DNA from: Oryzisolibacter propanilivorax
GTDB lineage: Bacteria > Pseudomonadota > Gammaproteobacteria > Burkholderiales > Burkholderiaceae_C
NCBI RefSeq assembly: GCF_900103645.1
Contig: NZ_FNHP01000004.1
Span: forward strand, 277,148-341,147
Length of the DNA stretch: 64,000 nt
Reading direction: 5' to 3'
In this document: positions 1-8,087 of the stretch, piece by piece
How positions within the stretch are numbered: position 1 is the stretch's first letter
Layout: each line of letters opens with the position of its first letter
Notes under the pieces: generated by a model
Databases searched by the model: none
Told to the model about the DNA's origin: nothing
Seen by the model: only the letters and a program-made list of their open reading frames with translations
Translations under genes and position numbers: made by a program

Positions 1-494
1 TTCTGGATGTCGTCGAAGTTCTTGTCCTGGCTGCGCTTGGCGAATTCGCCGCCCAGGATTTCCTCCCAGTTCGGGCCCCAGACGATCTTGTCCATCTGCT
101 GGCCGGTGATGAGACTGCGCGGCTTGGCCGTGGGCGAGGTGCTCATCTCCGGCGCCGACTGCAGGTGGGCGTAGTCGAACGTGAAGGGCTCGTAGTAGTC
201 GTCGATCTCCGGTAGGTTGGGGTTGGCGAAGATGCGCATGAGCAGCTTCCACTTCGCCCCCTGGCGCGGCACGATCGAGCCGTCGGCGCGGCGCACCCAG
301 CCGCCGTTCCAGCGGTCCTGGTTCTCCCAGTCCTTCGGGTAGCCGATGCCGGGCTTGGTTTCGACGTTGTTGAACCAGGCGTACTCCATGCCGGGGCGGC
401 TGGTCCAGACGTTCTTGCAGGTGACCGAACAGGTGTGGCAGCCGATGCACTTGTCCAGGTTCAGCACCATTCCGATCTGTGCGCGGATTTTCAT
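1..494 (-). CDS. narH: Respiratory nitrate reductase beta subunit NarH, N-terminal part (truncated by window edge)
   Basis: This is the iron-sulfur electron-transfer subunit of the membrane-bound NarGHI nitrate reductase, which carries electrons from the cytochrome b subunit NarI to NarG. Only the first ~164 codons are in the window. The translation opens MKIRAQIGMVLNLDKCIGCH, and the ferredoxin-type cluster CIGCHTCSVTCKNVW starts near residue 16. A typical NarH region around WNGGWVRR and WKLLMRIFANPNLPEI follows. The start codon overlaps the narG stop as ATGA (494-491), which implies translational coupling. The remainder of the gene, and presumably narJ and narI, lie beyond position 1. Confidence 0.96.
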   Translation of the reverse strand, partial: MKIRAQIGMVLNLDKCIGCHTCSVTCKNVWTSRPGMEYAWFNNVETKPGIGYPKDWENQDRWNGGWVRRADGSIVPRQGAKWKLLMRIFANPNLPEIDDYYEPFTFDYAHLQSAPEMSTSPTAKPRSLITGQQMDKIVWGPNWEEILGGEFAKRSQDKNFDDIQ

Positions 495-3400
495 GCCGTC
501 TCTCCTTGATCCAACGTGGGTTTGATGAGCTGGTCGGCCACCGGGGTGTCGAGCCAGTCCACCTTGTTCATCTTGCGCAGGACGATGAATTCGTCCCGGT
601 TGGTACCGATGGTTCCGTAGTAGTTGAAGCCGTAGCTGAACTGCGCGTAGCCGCCGATCATGTGCGTGGGTTTCAGCACCACGCGCGTCACCGAGTTGTG
701 GATGCCGCCGCGCACCTTGGTCATCTCCGAGCCGGGGGTGTTCACGATCTTTTCCTGGGCGTGGTACATCATGACCATGCCGGGCTTCACGCGCTGGCTG
801 ACCACCGCGCGGGCGGTGAGCGCGCCGTTGACGTTGAACAGCTCGATCCAGTCGTTGTCCTCGATGTTCGCGCGCTTGGCGTCCTCCTCGCTGACCCAGA
901 CGATGGGACCACCACGGCTCAGCGTGAGCATCAGCAGGTTGTCCGTATAGGTCGAGTGGATGCCCCACTTCTGGTGCGGCGTGATGAAGTTCAGCTGGAT
1001 CTCCGGGTTGCCGTTGGGTTTCAGGCCCATGACCTCGGCCGTGGCCTTCAGGTCCACCGGCGGGCGGTAGCTGGTGAAGCCCTCGCCGAAGGCCAGCATC
1101 CACGGGTGGTCCATGTAGAACTGCTGACGGCCGGTCAGCGTGCGCCATGGGATCAGCTCGTGCACGTTGGTGTAGCCGGCGTTGTAGCTCACCGTCTCGC
1201 TCTCGATGCCGCTCCAGGTGGGCGAGCTGATGATCTTGCGCGGCTGCGCCTGGATGTCGCGGAAGCGGATTTTTTCGTCCTCGCGGTACAGCGCCAGGTG
1301 CGTGTGGTCGCGCCCGGTCTGCTTGCCCAGCGCCTCCCAGGCCTTCACGGCTACGTGGCCGTTGGTCTCGGGCGCCATGTGCAGCACCACCTCGCAGGCG
1401 TCGATGTCGCTCTCGATCTTCGGCATGCCCTGCGTCGGACCCGGATCGCGCACCACGCCGTTGAGCTGGCCGAGCTGCGTGACCTCCAGCTTGGTATCCC
1501 AGTTGATGCCCTTGCCGCCGTTGCCCAGCTTGTCCATCAGCGGGCCCAGGGCCGTGAAGCGCTTATAGACGTTCGGGAAGTCGCGCTCGACCACCGTCAT
1601 CTGCGGGCCGGTCTTGCCGGGGATCAGGTCGCACTCGCCGCGCGTCCAGTCGGCCACGCCGAAGGGCTGGGCCAGCTCGGCGGGCGAGTCGTGCTGCAGC
1701 GGGGTGAGCACGATCTCGCGCTCCACGCCCAGCTCGCCTGGGCACAGCTCGCTGAACTTCTGCGCGAAGCCCTTGTAGATGTCCCAGTCGCTGCGCGCCT
1801 GCCACGCCGGGTCCACCGCCGTGGACAGCGGGTGGATGAACGGGTGCATGTCGCTGGTGTTCAGGTCGTTCTTCTCGTACCAGGTGGCGGTGGGCAGCAC
1901 GATGTCCGAGTACAGGCAGGTGGTGCTCATGCGGAAGTCCAGCGTGACCACCAAGTCCAGCTTGCCCTCGGGCGCCTGCTCGTGCCAGACCACTTCCTGG
2001 GGCTTGGCGTCCTGCGGCCCCAGGTCCTTGCCCTGCACGCCGTTGCCGGTGCCCAGCAGGTGCTTGAGGAAATACTCGTGGCCCTTGCCCGACGAGCCCA
2101 GGATGTTGGAGCGCCACACGAACATGTTGCGCGGCCAGTTGTCCGGGTGGTCCGGGTCGATGCAGCTGAGCTTGAGCTTGCCGCTCTTGAGCGCGTCCAC
2201 CGTGTACTGCTTCGGGTCTTGGCCGGCGGCCTGCGCGTCGCGCACCACCTGCAGCGGGTTGGTCTTGAGCTGCGGGGCCGACGGCAGCCAGCCCATGCGC
2301 TCGGCGCGCACGTTGTAGTCGATCATGCTGCCGCCGTACTGGCTCTTGTCGGCCAGCGGCGAGAGCACCTCTTCCACGCCGATCTTCTCGTAGCGCCACT
2401 GGTCGGTGTGGGCGTAGAAGAAGCTGGTCGAGTTCTGGTGGCGCGGCGGGCGGATCCAGTCCAGCGCGAAGGCCAGCAGCGTCCAGCCGGTCTGCGGGCG
2501 CAGCTTTTCCTGGCCCACGTAGTGCGCCCAGCCGCCACCGCTCTTGCCGATGCAGCCGCACATCATCAGCATGTTGATGACGCCGCGGTAGTTCATGTCG
2601 CAGTGGTACCAGTGGTTCATCGCCGCGCCGATGATGACCATGGAGCGGCCCTCGGTGTCGTGCGCGTTCTGGGCGAACTGGCGTGCCACGGTGGCGATCT
2701 GGTCACGCGGCGTGCCGGTGATCTGCTCCTGCCAAGCGGGCGTGTAGGGGTGGTTGTCGTCGAAGTCCTTGGCCGCGAACTCGCCGGGCAGGCCACGTGC
2801 CACACCGTAGTTGGCCACCTGCAGGTCGAACACGGTGGCGACCAGCGTGCTGCCGCCGGCCAGCTGCAGGCGCTGCACCGGCACGGTGCGCACCAGCACG
2901 TCGGACTGCGGGTTGTTCGGGAAGTGCTCGGAGGCGATGCCGCCGAAGTACGGGAAGCCCACGCGCGCGGTCTCGGGCGCGGCGGCCTCATCTTCCAGCA
3001 GCGACAGGCGCAGGCGCACCTCGCTGCCGTCGTCGGCGTTCTTCTGCTCCAGGTTCCACTGGCCCTCGTCGGCGCGACCGTCCGGGCCCCAGCGGAAGCC
3101 GATCGCGCCCTGCGGCACCACCACGCGGCCGCTGTCGTCCAGCGCCACGGTCTTCCACTCGGGGTTGTTGGACTGGCCCAGCGCCTCGTCGAAATCACTG
3201 GCGCGCACGTAGCGGTCGGGCACCAGCACCGTCTCGCCCGACTCCAGCACCTTTTCCTTCAGGGTGACCAGCATCGGCATGTCGGTGTAGCGGCGCACGT
3301 AGTCGTCGAAATACGCGCTGCGCTCGCCGTTGTCCGGGAAGTAGAACTCCTTGAGGATGACGTGGCCCATGGCCATGGCCACGGCGGCGTCGGTGCCCTG

Positions 3401-4294
3401 CTTGGGGTGCAGCCAGATGTCAGACAGCTTGGCGACCTCGGAGAAGTCGGGCGTCACGGCCACCGTCTTGGTGCCCTTGTAGCGCACCTCGGTGAAGAAG
3501 TGCGCGTCCGGCGTGCGCGTCTGCGGCACGTTCGAGCCCCAGGCGATGATGTAGCTGGAGTTGTACCAGTCGGCGCTCTCCGGCACGTCGGTCTGCTCGC
3601 CCCAGACCTGCGGCGACGACGGCGGCAGGTCGCAGTACCAGTCGTAGAAGCTCATGCACACGCCACCGATCAGCGACAGGTAGCGCGTGCCGGCGGCGTA
3701 GCTGATCATCGACATCGCCGGGATCGGCGAGAAACCGATGATGCGGTCCGGGCCGTGCTTCTGGATGGTGTGGATGTTGGCGGCGGCGACGATCTCGTTG
3801 ACCTCGTCCCAGCTCGAGCGCGCAAAGCCGCCCATGCCGCGCACCTTCTGGTATTCGGTGCGCTTGGCGTCGTCGCTGACGATGCTGCGCCAGGCCTCCA
3901 CCGGCGCCATGGTCTGGCGCGCCTCGCGCCACGAGCGCAGCAGGCGCGCGCGCACCATCGGGTACTTCACGCGGTTGGCGCTGTAGAGGTACCAGCTGTA
4001 GCTGGCGCCACGCGAGCAGCCGCGCGGCTCGTGGTTGGGCATGTCCCAGCGCGTGCGCGGGTAGTCGGTCTGCTGGGTTTCCCAGGTGACGATGCCGCCC
4101 TTGACATAGACCTTCCACGAGCACGAGCCGGTGCAGTTCACACCGTGTGTGGAGCGCACGATCTTGTCGTGCGCCCAGCGATTGCGGTAGGCGTCTTCCC
4201 AGGTGCGGTCCTCGCCGGTGACCTGGCCGTGCCCGCCGGCGAAGCTCTCGCGCGGCTGTGAGAAATAGGTGAGGCGGTCGAGGAAGTGACTCAT
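491..4294 (-). CDS. narG: Respiratory nitrate reductase alpha subunit NarG
   Basis: NarG is the catalytic molybdenum subunit that reduces nitrate to nitrite on the cytoplasmic face of the membrane. The product has 1267 residues, the usual NarG length. The FS0 iron-sulfur ligands are present as His50, Cys54 and Cys58 (THGVNCTGSCSW) and Cys93 (RGCSRG). The molybdenum-ligand aspartate lies in YDWYCDLPP at residue 222, the same number as in E. coli NarG. The gene is intact, follows narK2 by 79 bp on the same strand, and overlaps narH by 4 bp. Expression is probably controlled by the NarXL pair encoded upstream. A very long reading frame on the opposite strand is a high-GC shadow. Confidence 0.99.
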   Translation of the reverse strand: MSHFLDRLTYFSQPRESFAGGHGQVTGEDRTWEDAYRNRWAHDKIVRSTHGVNCTGSCSWKVYVKGGIVTWETQQTDYPRTRWDMPNHEPRGCSRGASYSWYLYSANRVKYPMVRARLLRSWREARQTMAPVEAWRSIVSDDAKRTEYQKVRGMGGFARSSWDEVNEIVAAANIHTIQKHGPDRIIGFSPIPAMSMISYAAGTRYLSLIGGVCMSFYDWYCDLPPSSPQVWGEQTDVPESADWYNSSYIIAWGSNVPQTRTPDAHFFTEVRYKGTKTVAVTPDFSEVAKLSDIWLHPKQGTDAAVAMAMGHVILKEFYFPDNGERSAYFDDYVRRYTDMPMLVTLKEKVLESGETVLVPDRYVRASDFDEALGQSNNPEWKTVALDDSGRVVVPQGAIGFRWGPDGRADEGQWNLEQKNADDGSEVRLRLSLLEDEAAAPETARVGFPYFGGIASEHFPNNPQSDVLVRTVPVQRLQLAGGSTLVATVFDLQVANYGVARGLPGEFAAKDFDDNHPYTPAWQEQITGTPRDQIATVARQFAQNAHDTEGRSMVIIGAAMNHWYHCDMNYRGVINMLMMCGCIGKSGGGWAHYVGQEKLRPQTGWTLLAFALDWIRPPRHQNSTSFFYAHTDQWRYEKIGVEEVLSPLADKSQYGGSMIDYNVRAERMGWLPSAPQLKTNPLQVVRDAQAAGQDPKQYTVDALKSGKLKLSCIDPDHPDNWPRNMFVWRSNILGSSGKGHEYFLKHLLGTGNGVQGKDLGPQDAKPQEVVWHEQAPEGKLDLVVTLDFRMSTTCLYSDIVLPTATWYEKNDLNTSDMHPFIHPLSTAVDPAWQARSDWDIYKGFAQKFSELCPGELGVEREIVLTPLQHDSPAELAQPFGVADWTRGECDLIPGKTGPQMTVVERDFPNVYKRFTALGPLMDKLGNGGKGINWDTKLEVTQLGQLNGVVRDPGPTQGMPKIESDIDACEVVLHMAPETNGHVAVKAWEALGKQTGRDHTHLALYREDEKIRFRDIQAQPRKIISSPTWSGIESETVSYNAGYTNVHELIPWRTLTGRQQFYMDHPWMLAFGEGFTSYRPPVDLKATAEVMGLKPNGNPEIQLNFITPHQKWGIHSTYTDNLLMLTLSRGGPIVWVSEEDAKRANIEDNDWIELFNVNGALTARAVVSQRVKPGMVMMYHAQEKIVNTPGSEMTKVRGGIHNSVTRVVLKPTHMIGGYAQFSYGFNYYGTIGTNRDEFIVLRKMNKVDWLDTPVADQLIKPTLDQGETA

Positions 4295-4373
4295 CGTGTT
4301 TCCTTCATGGTGTTGTCGTGGTGGGCCGGCAAGGGGAAAAAGGGTGGGACAAAGGCCGTCGTGCGCTGCTGCA

Positions 4374-5819
4374 TCAGCACGGCATCTCGGCGTTGCGGCG
4401 CGCGTAGTACCACCAGGTCACGAACACGCACAGCAGATAAAAGGCACTGAAGATCCACAGCGCCAGCTCGGGCCCGCCGGTGGCGGCGATCGAGCTGCCG
4501 TAGCTCTTGGGGATGAAGAAGCCGCCGTAGGCGCCTAAAGCGCCGGCAAAGCCCACGGCCGCCGCGCCCTCGGTGTTGCCGTCGCGCACGGCCTGGGCCT
4601 GTGCGGCGGCATCGCCCTCGCGCACACCGCGCAGCTTCTGGTTCAGGAAGATCACCGGGATCATGCGGAAGGTGGAGCCGTTGCCGATGCCGGTGGTGCA
4701 GAACAGCACCAGGAACATCAGGAAGAAGCCGGTGAAGCTGCCCTCGGCCGGCCCGAACGGCAGCGCGTAGCCCCCCGAACCCTTGGGCAGGAAGTACAGC
4801 ACGCCCAGCACCGCCAGCGCCATGACCAGGAAGTTCCACAGCGTCACCACGCCGCCGCCGATCTTGTCGGCCAGCCAGCCGCCGAAGGGCCGCACCAGCG
4901 CCCCCACCAGCGGCCCGAGCCAGGCGTAGGCCAGCGGGTTGACCGAGGGGAACAGGGCCTTGATGAGCAGTGGAAAGCCGGCGGCGAAACCGATGAACGA
5001 GCCGAACGTGCCCAGGTACAGCAGGCACATGATCCAGTTGTGCTTGGCGCGGAAGATGGTCGCCTGCGCGGCGAAGCTCGCCTTGGCGTCGGCGATGTCG
5101 TGCATGCCGAACCAAGCGGCCAACGCAGCGATGGCGATCCACGGCACCCAGATGAAGGCAGCGTTCTGCGCCCACACGTGCTGCGGGTCGCCATTGCGCA
5201 CCATGACCTGTGGGTCGCCGCCGAAGATGCCGAAGATGCCCAGGGTGATGACTAGCGGGCTCAAAAACTGCACCACCGACACGCCCAGGTTGCCCAGGCC
5301 GGCGTTCACGCCCAGCGCCGAGCCTTTGCGCTCCTTCGGGAAGAAGAAGCTGATGTTGGCCATGCTGGAGCTGAAGTTGCCCCCGCCCAGGCCGCACAGC
5401 AGCGCCAGGATCAGCATGGTGGGATAGCCGGTGGTGTTGTCCTGCACCGCGTAGCCGATGCCGATGGCCGGGATCAGGAGCGACGCGGTGGACAGCGCCG
5501 TCCAGCGCCGGCCGCCGAAAATCGGCACCATGAACGAGTAGAAGATGCGCAGCGTGGCGCCCGACAGCGCCGGCGCCGCGGCCAGCCAGAACAGCTGGTT
5601 GGTCGAGTACTTGAAGCCCAAAGCCGGCAGGTTCACGGCGACCACGCTCCAGACCTGCCAGATGGCGAAGGCCAGGAACAGCGCGGGCACCGAGATCCAC
5701 AGGTTGAGCTTGGCGACGGCCTCGCCCTCCTTTTCCCAGAACTGCTTGTCCTCGGGAGTCCAGAGCGAGAGCAGGCGGCCCTTGCGCGCGCTGCCGGGGG
5801 TGGCGGTGGTGGAAGACAT
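4374..5819 (-). CDS. narK2: NarK2-type nitrate/nitrite transporter (MFS, NNP family)
   Basis: A 481-residue major facilitator protein of the nitrate/nitrite porter family, with about 12 hydrophobic segments. The family signature is visible as GLGGGNFSSSMANISFFFPK (near residues 140-160) followed by GSALGVNAGLGNLG, and a second glycine-rich motif, GFAGALGAYGGFFIP, lies near the C-terminus. NarK2-type carriers are generally linked to nitrate/nitrite exchange during respiration. The N-terminal extension before the first membrane segment (LWTPEDKQFWEKEGEAVAKL) is typical of this subgroup. It sits between narK1 (33 bp upstream) and narG (79 bp downstream) and is probably co-transcribed with both. 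The assignment as K2 rather than K1 rests on gene order and on this N-terminal segment. Confidence 0.93.
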   Translation of the reverse strand: MSSTTATPGSARKGRLLSLWTPEDKQFWEKEGEAVAKLNLWISVPALFLAFAIWQVWSVVAVNLPALGFKYSTNQLFWLAAAPALSGATLRIFYSFMVPIFGGRRWTALSTASLLIPAIGIGYAVQDNTTGYPTMLILALLCGLGGGNFSSSMANISFFFPKERKGSALGVNAGLGNLGVSVVQFLSPLVITLGIFGIFGGDPQVMVRNGDPQHVWAQNAAFIWVPWIAIAALAAWFGMHDIADAKASFAAQATIFRAKHNWIMCLLYLGTFGSFIGFAAGFPLLIKALFPSVNPLAYAWLGPLVGALVRPFGGWLADKIGGGVVTLWNFLVMALAVLGVLYFLPKGSGGYALPFGPAEGSFTGFFLMFLVLFCTTGIGNGSTFRMIPVIFLNQKLRGVREGDAAAQAQAVRDGNTEGAAAVGFAGALGAYGGFFIPKSYGSSIAATGGPELALWIFSAFYLLCVFVTWWYYARRNAEMPC

Positions 5820-5852
5820 GAAACGGTCTCCGGTGGAAACGGGGCGGCGCTG

Positions 5853-7139
5853 TCAGCGCACCGCGGCGGGGACGGCCTGCGCGGCCATGACGTCGGTGCG
5901 GCGCACCTCGGTGAAATACATCCAGATCAGCGAGACCCAAACCACGCCGTACATCAGCATGAAGGCGCTGGAGCGGATGCCGGTCCAGTCCATCAGCATG
6001 CCGAACAGGATCGGCAGGATGAAGCCGCCCATGCCGCCGGCCAGGCCCACGATGCCGCTGATGGCGCCGATGTTGCCGGGGTAGTCGTCGCTGATGTATT
6101 TGAAGACGCTGGCCTTGCCGAACGCCCAGGCTATGCCCAGGATGAACATCAGGCCGGTGAAGACATAGACGTTCAGGCCGATGTGCAGCGTCATCGGGCC
6201 GTTGACAGTGGTGATGGTGAAGTCGGTCTGCGGGTAGGACAGCAGGAACAGGCAGATCCAGCTCACCCACATGACCCACCAGGTCACGCTGTGCGCGCCG
6301 TACTTGTCCGAGAGCACGCCGCCGATGGCGCGCAGCACGCCGCCGGGCAGCGAGAAGCAGGCCGCCAGCAACGCCGCCACGCGGATGTCCAGGCCGTACT
6401 CGCCGACGTAGTACTGCACCATCCACAGGGCCAGGGCCACGTAACCGCCGAAGACGATGCTGTAGTACTGGCAGTACTTGAGCACCTTGGGGTCCTTGAG
6501 CGCCTTGAGCTGCTGGGTGAACGAGACGTTGCTCGGCACCAGGTGCGCCGGGTCGCTGGAGCTGAAGATCCAGAACAGCACCAGCGTGCCGAGCATGATG
6601 GCCGCATACACGTGCGGCACGGCCTGCCAGCCGAAGGCCACCAGGATCACCGGGGCGACAAACTTGTTCACCGCCGCGCCCGAGTTGCCGGCGCCGTACA
6701 CGCCCATGGCCATGCCCTGGCGGTTCTTCGGGAACCAGCGCGCTACGTAGGGCGTGCCGACCGAGAACGCGCCGCCGGCCAGGCCGACGAACAGGCCGAT
6801 GACCAGGAAGTGCCAGTACTCGGTGGCCGAGCCCATGAACCAGATCGCCGGGACGGTGATGGCCAGCAGGATCGTCATGACGATGCGCCCGCCGAAGCGG
6901 TCGGTCCAGATGCCCAGCGGCACGCGGATCAGCGAGCCGGTCAGCACCGGCATGGCCGTGAGCAGCCCGAACTGCGTGGAGCTCAGGTTCAGCAGCTTCT
7001 TGATCGGGATGCCGATGATGCCGAACATCATCCAGACCATGAAGCACACGGTGAACGCCAGGGTGCTCACGATGAGCACGGACCAGGCCTGGCGGGTGCG
7101 GCGGGGATCGGTTGCCGCGGATTGCGACGGGGTGGACAT
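5853..7139 (-). CDS. narK1: NarK1-type nitrate transporter (MFS, NNP family)
   Basis: A 428-residue nitrate/nitrite porter. The chosen start is the ATG of MSTPSQSAATDPRRTRQAW, just before the first membrane helix. A longer frame reaching 7262 would add 41 non-conserved residues across the promoter region. NNP motifs are GLAGGAFSVGTPYVARWFPK with GMAMGVYGAGNSG, and GLAGGMGGFILP in the second half. NarK1-type proteins are usually nitrate/proton symporters that start nitrate uptake. As the first gene after the 227-bp space from narL, it probably heads the narK1K2GH transcript, and a NarL-like site lies about 115 bp upstream. Paired narK1-narK2 genes are common in denitrifying betaproteobacteria and pseudomonads. 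Confidence 0.93.
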   Translation of the reverse strand: MSTPSQSAATDPRRTRQAWSVLIVSTLAFTVCFMVWMMFGIIGIPIKKLLNLSSTQFGLLTAMPVLTGSLIRVPLGIWTDRFGGRIVMTILLAITVPAIWFMGSATEYWHFLVIGLFVGLAGGAFSVGTPYVARWFPKNRQGMAMGVYGAGNSGAAVNKFVAPVILVAFGWQAVPHVYAAIMLGTLVLFWIFSSSDPAHLVPSNVSFTQQLKALKDPKVLKYCQYYSIVFGGYVALALWMVQYYVGEYGLDIRVAALLAACFSLPGGVLRAIGGVLSDKYGAHSVTWWVMWVSWICLFLLSYPQTDFTITTVNGPMTLHIGLNVYVFTGLMFILGIAWAFGKASVFKYISDDYPGNIGAISGIVGLAGGMGGFILPILFGMLMDWTGIRSSAFMLMYGVVWVSLIWMYFTEVRRTDVMAAQAVPAAVR

Positions 7140-7253
7140 GGCGGTTTTTCCGTTTGTGCGATGCCCAATGCTCGCCGCAACGCCCTGGCCTGCCCATCCT
7201 CCGGTGGCAGGGGCAGCGCGCGGCGGAAGAACGATGGCGCGCCCGCCTGGGCC

Positions 7254-7269
7254 TAGTTCCAAAGAACTA
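7254..7269. promoter_or_regulatory. Candidate NarL 7-2-7 binding site upstream of narK1
   Basis: The sequence reads TAGTTCC-AA-AGAACTA: two inverted heptamers separated by two bases, with a perfect 6-bp dyad. The NarL/NarP heptamer consensus is TACYYMT. The right arm read on the minus strand (TAGTTCT) matches 6 of 7 and the left arm 5 of 7. The site lies 115 bp upstream of the narK1 start and immediately beside the narXL genes. The match and arrangement are read from the sequence; binding by the local NarL is inferred. Confidence 0.55.
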
Positions 7270-7366
7270 TCGCCCCCTCGCCAATAATGCTCGAAAGTGC
7301 CCGCGGCCCTTTGTTTGCGCCGGCCTCAAACTATCGAAACCATAGCACAGCGCCCGCGCGGCGGGA

Positions 7367-8071
7367 CTACTCCGGCCGCTGCCGGTCCGAGGCGTAGACC
7401 GCCGCCTGCACGCGCGAGGTCAGGCCCAGCTTGCGCAGGATGTGCTGCACGTGGATCTTCACCGTGGTCTCGGCGATGTCCAGGGCACGCGCGATCTCCT
7501 TGTTGCTGGCGCCGCGCGCGATCTCGCGCAGCACCTCTTCCTCGCGCGGCGACAGCGGCGTGCCGCCCTCCTCGGGCGCCGCGGCGACAGCCGACACTGG
7601 CGCCTCGGGCACGCCCTGCGCCTGGAAGGCCGCCACCAGCTTGCCCATCATCTCCGGGCTGACCACCGGCTCGCCGCGCGCGGCGCGGCGCACCGCCTCG
7701 GCCAGCAGGTCGCCGTCGATGGTCTTGAGCAGGTAGCCCTGCGCGCCGTGGCGCAGCGCGGCGGCCAGGTCGGCGCCGTCCTCGCTCACCGTCAGCATGA
7801 CCACGCGGCTGCCGGGCGAGGCGCGGCGCAGGTCGGCGATGGCGTCCACACCCAGCACGCCGGGCAGGTGGTTGTCCAGCAGGATGACCTGCGGCACGAG
7901 CTGCGGCAGCAGGCGCAGCGCCTCGCCGGCGTCGCCCGCCTCGCCGACCACCTGGAGATCCTCGTGCTGGCTCAGCAGGGCCACCAGGCCGCGGCGCAGC
8001 AGGGTGTGATCGTCGATCAGGAACAGCGTGGTGACGGGGGCGGCGGCCGGGGTGGCGGAGGCAGGAGGCAT
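7367..8071 (-). CDS. narL: Nitrate/nitrite response regulator NarL
   Basis: A 234-residue two-component response regulator. The receiver domain (about 14-135) has acidic residues Asp20/Asp21, phosphoacceptor Asp66 in VILLDNHLPG, and Lys116 in GYLLKT. A low-complexity Ala/Pro linker is followed by a LuxR/GerE-type helix-turn-helix near residues 165-228 (LSPREEEVLREIARGASNKE). It probably activates the downstream narK1K2GH transcript when phosphorylated by NarX in response to nitrate. The start lies 16 bp after the narX stop on the same strand, so the two are very likely one operon. Confidence 0.95.
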   Translation of the reverse strand: MPPASATPAAAPVTTLFLIDDHTLLRRGLVALLSQHEDLQVVGEAGDAGEALRLLPQLVPQVILLDNHLPGVLGVDAIADLRRASPGSRVVMLTVSEDGADLAAALRHGAQGYLLKTIDGDLLAEAVRRAARGEPVVSPEMMGKLVAAFQAQGVPEAPVSAVAAAPEEGGTPLSPREEEVLREIARGASNKEIARALDIAETTVKIHVQHILRKLGLTSRVQAAVYASDRQRPE

Positions 8072-8087
8072 GGCGGTCGGGGCGGAA

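Noticed and set aside
479..4261. A 1260-codon open frame antisense to narG
   Set aside because: It mirrors narG exactly, is rich in His/Arg/Ala/Val as expected of a high-GC shadow frame, and shows no domain motif. narG itself is unmistakable.
4291..7197. A 968-codon frame on the same strand covering both narK genes
   Set aside because: It is an out-of-frame shadow of two clear transporters, with low-complexity Arg/Gly/His composition.
7140..7366. FNR/ANR box in the narK promoter region
   Set aside because: The best candidate, TTG-N9-CAA, has the wrong spacing for TTGAT-N4-ATCAA. Only the NarL-like site was kept.
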